From the NCBI RefSeq assembly GCF_024298865.1, contig NZ_CP101163.1, positions 62,001 to 126,000 on the forward strand: 64,000 nt of DNA, read 5' to 3'. Both the position numbers and the translations under genes were made by a program. The DNA comes from Halorarius halobius (GTDB lineage: Archaea > Halobacteriota > Halobacteria > Halobacteriales > Haloarculaceae). The notes beneath the pieces are model-generated. The model made no database searches. It saw only the letters and a list, made by a program, of their open reading frames with translations, and had not been told where the DNA came from. The number at the start of each line of letters is the position of its first letter. Position 1 is the stretch's first letter. Shown here in pieces: positions 61,579 to 64,000 of this stretch.

Positions 61579-63126
61579 ATGGCGAGCGATCTCCCCGCCC
61601 CACCAACCGAGTCAGGCGTCTATCCCGAGGACCGTATGAAGGTCTCACGATGGCTGACCTGGAAGGAAGCCGATGACGGCCGCAAGATTCCCCGCGCACC
61701 CTACCACAACTCAAACCAGCCAGATCGGTACGTCTCCGCGCAGGACCCAACCATCTGGACGGACTTCGAGACCGCAGCAGAGTGGGCGGATAAACTCCCT
61801 CATCACCAACTTGCGTACGTTATTCCCGACCGCAACGACTTCGAGACCGACCTCGTCGTCATCGACTACGACGACGCCCGCGATCCCGAAACGGGTGAAA
61901 TCCATCCCCTCGTCCATGATCATCTTGCTGACGCCGATTCCTACGCCGATGTCTCTCCGTCTGGAACAGGTGTTCACATCCTCTGCCGCGGTCAGCTCCC
62001 CGAGCGCGTCAAGACCATCTCTGACGACCTCTCCGAACACGAGGCCCTTCCCGAGGCGTCGATCGAGGTCTACGAGTCCGCGCGTTTCATCACGATGACC
62101 GGCAGACACATCGCCGGTACACCCACCGAGACGCGCGACTGCCGGACCTTCCTTGATGGGCTCGTCGAGGACTATGCGACCGTCTCCGCAGCGACCCCCG
62201 ATGAAGTCGCCTTTGAACCGGATACTACTCGCGAGGACATCGAAGACGTCGAGACCACGAGTGACATTCAGGATGTTTTCGACGCCATCCAGCACGTCCG
62301 ACCGAGAGACATCAGCCTCCGCTCGACTGTCACTGAGGAGCGCGCTGACGGTACGCAGTCACTGGATCCATCCTGGGCGAACTCTTCGTCTGGCACGCGC
62401 CTCGCCCAGCTCGATGAAGGCTGGGTGTACCGCGATGGTCTCATCGGCCTCGACGCTCTCCAAGTCGTCGCCCTTGAGGAAGGCATCATTACTGGCGAAC
62501 GAGATTATCCCTCTGGGGAGGACTTCTGGGAGGCCGTCGACGAGCTTCGTGCTCGCGGCGCGCACATCCCCGAGTACGAGGAGGACAAGTCGGAGGCCGC
62601 CCCATCGGCAAGCGACTGGTCGCCTGCTCCTGACTACACCCCTGACCGCGATGCCGACGCCCCGGCGACGGGCAGTTCATCACCGTCCGATCTGGGGTCA
62701 TCCCACAGTAGCGGTCGGACGCGTGGCCGCGATTCTCCCCGACGCGGCGAGGGCGCAGAATCACTCTACAAGGCAGAAATCGACCGTCTTGAAGCCGAAC
62801 TCGAAGCTCGAGAGGAGCGGATAGACGAACTCGAAGCCGAACTTGATGAGCGAACAAAGAAACTTCGGCGTATCCACGTCCGTAACTCCCAACTCGAAGA
62901 CGCCCTCGAGAACGACGCCGAAGTCCAAGTCCGTGCCCTCGATACTGACATGCTCGTCGACATCCTGGATGACCAAACGCTCGTTGCGATCGTTGAGTAT
63001 GTCGCCGACACCCACGCTGACGACGATGGCAATCTCGAGCTCTCCACAGCCGACGACTCAGGTGGGCGTCTCGACCGTCTCAAGTCCTTCCTTCGCTCGG
63101 ACTCCTCGTCCTCAACTTCCCGCTGA
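61579..63126 (+). CDS. PrimPol-type primase/polymerase
   Basis: 515 residues. The N-terminal 200 residues match archaeo-eukaryotic primase/PrimPol domains of mobile elements: VVIDYDD gives the metal-binding D96 and D98, and SPSGTGVHI supplies His133. A middle alpha-helical region (about 265-345) follows, then a disordered linker and a coiled coil (about 400-445). No helicase domain is fused, but the MrfA-like helicase gene lies 80 bases upstream. It could prime plasmid replication. TATATTC upstream at about 61554 is a promoter candidate. Confidence 0.85.
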   Translation: MASDLPAPPTESGVYPEDRMKVSRWLTWKEADDGRKIPRAPYHNSNQPDRYVSAQDPTIWTDFETAAEWADKLPHHQLAYVIPDRNDFETDLVVIDYDDARDPETGEIHPLVHDHLADADSYADVSPSGTGVHILCRGQLPERVKTISDDLSEHEALPEASIEVYESARFITMTGRHIAGTPTETRDCRTFLDGLVEDYATVSAATPDEVAFEPDTTREDIEDVETTSDIQDVFDAIQHVRPRDISLRSTVTEERADGTQSLDPSWANSSSGTRLAQLDEGWVYRDGLIGLDALQVVALEEGIITGERDYPSGEDFWEAVDELRARGAHIPEYEEDKSEAAPSASDWSPAPDYTPDRDADAPATGSSSPSDLGSSHSSGRTRGRDSPRRGEGAESLYKAEIDRLEAELEAREERIDELEAELDERTKKLRRIHVRNSQLEDALENDAEVQVRALDTDMLVDILDDQTLVAIVEYVADTHADDDGNLELSTADDSGGRLDRLKSFLRSDSSSSTSR

Positions 63127-63267
63127 ACACCTGGTGATTTTCACTCGGTATCAGGGGTGTCCTCCCTATCTTAGAGCCGCATCCACCGTCTTACCTCCCG
63201 GTTCCTGTTTTTCTTCCCCAGACGTGAGGTGGCGGGAGTCATCACCGATCCCTCTCCGTCCCTCACT

Positions 63268-64000
63268 ATGACCGAGAACGATTCATCCACTCCCGATAGC
63301 AACCGGGTTCGGACTCGCAAGATACCCGACTCGGAACGTACGACTGGACCATCCGAGACCACTGACGCCGCCGTCGCTGCTAGGACCGCTACGTGTCCCG
63401 AGTGCGACGGAGATCTTCACGTCGACCACGTTCATGGAGAAACCCGGTGTGCTGACTGTGGACTCGTCGTCACGGAGAATGCTATCGACCGCGGCCCCGA
63501 CTGGCAGGCCTTCTCTGCGGACGAACGGGAACAGAAGTCCCACACAGGGAGTCCACTCACGCCAACCCAGCACGACTTTGGCCTCAGAACCGAGATCGAC
63601 TGGCGCAACAAGGATGCCCACGGGAACACCATCTCCTCACAACGGCGAGCGCAGCTGACCCGACTTCGCACGTGGCAACAACGGTCCCGGACTGGGAACT
63701 CGAAGGAACGCGGCCTCAAGGCGATGCTTTCAGAAATCCAGCGTATGGCCGCTGCTCTCGATCTCCCCGACGATGACCACGACATCGCCGCCGTCATCTG
63801 CCGCCGGGCCAGTGATCAGGACCTCCTTCCCGGTCGGAGTTACGAAGGCGTCGCGACTGCCGCCGTCTACGCCGCAATCCGGCAAGCTGGCCTCCCACAG
63901 GATCTCGAAGCCCTCACGCAGGTCAGTCGAATCGACGATAAAATCCGTATCAAGCGCACCTACCGATATCTCGTCCGCGAACTCGAGCTCGAAGTCCCGC
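63268..64000 (+). CDS. tfb: Transcription initiation factor IIB (TFB), 3' end outside window
   Basis: At least 244 residues, frame open at the window edge. An N-terminal zinc ribbon uses C43, C46, C61 and C64; the B-reader segment (DRGPDWQAF) and the first cyclin-like repeat (from about residue 145) follow. TFB recruits RNA polymerase to TATA/BRE promoters. Haloarchaea carry many TFB paralogues with different promoter preferences; a plasmid copy could redirect transcription to element genes. The second cyclin repeat lies beyond the window. Confidence 0.95.
   Translation, partial: MTENDSSTPDSNRVRTRKIPDSERTTGPSETTDAAVAARTATCPECDGDLHVDHVHGETRCADCGLVVTENAIDRGPDWQAFSADEREQKSHTGSPLTPTQHDFGLRTEIDWRNKDAHGNTISSQRRAQLTRLRTWQQRSRTGNSKERGLKAMLSEIQRMAAALDLPDDDHDIAAVICRRASDQDLLPGRSYEGVATAAVYAAIRQAGLPQDLEALTQVSRIDDKIRIKRTYRYLVRELELEVP

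Noticed and set aside
1..64000. tRNA and rRNA genes
   Set aside because: Looked for by eye (GTTCGAATC-type T-arms, rRNA signatures) and found none convincing; a covariance-model scan would settle it.

Overview
The window looks like part of a large extrachromosomal element, probably a conjugative megaplasmid, of a halophilic archaeon (class Halobacteria). Reasons seen in the sequence: very acidic predicted proteins, an Orc1/Cdc6 initiator beside origin-recognition-box repeats, a TFIIB homologue, PCNA, RPA-type OB-fold proteins, an RdfA / archaea-specific SMC-related pair, many small CxxC zinc proteins and IS1341-type TnpB. No rRNA, tRNA or core metabolic gene was recognised. The first and last genes run off the window edges.

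Layout. 0-3.3 kb: small unknown proteins and a GNAT/Mom-like acyltransferase. 3.3-5.6 kb: orc1 gene and a replication origin with inverted origin-recognition boxes around an A+T-rich stretch. 5.6-9.9 kb: an incomplete N6-methylase-like protein, a YdjM-like membrane protein and accessory genes. 9.9-12.8 kb: a small island with a frameshifted tyrosine-integrase relic, FIVE tandem paralogous zinc microprotein genes of 35-38 codons, a five-helix membrane protein, and a convergent TIR-domain/membrane-protein pair. 13-19.6 kb: zinc-ribbon proteins, a DUF1931 histone-fold gene, a duplicated methyltransferase, a PP-loop (PAPS-reductase-like) enzyme and a possible TIM-barrel protein. 19.7-23.3 kb: a HEPN-motif protein, a FilR1-like regulator and a divergent cytochrome P450. 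23.6-26.8 kb: zinc-ribbon protein, RdfA and its SMC-related partner. 27.1-47.4 kb: a type IV secretion (conjugation) module with an exported surface protein, VirB6-like, VirB3/PrgI-like, VirB4 and VirB2-like proteins, an M48 protease and a 2,678-residue VirD4/TraD-like coupling protein.

47.4-50.4 kb holds no convincing gene. It starts with iteron-like GGAAC repeats, then G-rich unannotated DNA, then a 1.5-kb array of nine long imperfect hairpins; eight share one tip motif while their outer stems differ in sequence yet stay self-complementary. It lies between the coupling-protein gene and ssDNA-binding protein genes, so I suggest, as inference only, an oriT/leading-region or structured-RNA role.

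50.4-64 kb is an information-processing module: RPA-like protein, a PIP-motif microprotein, an RPA fused to its associated protein, PCNA with an acidic N-terminal extension, an inserted TnpB element, an MrfA-like helicase, a PrimPol-type primase and TFB. It could equip the element with its own replication accessories and a dedicated transcription factor. A 12-bp palindrome pair (GTTACCCCAC core) occurs in three separate promoter regions, including that of virB4, and may link these genes in one regulon.
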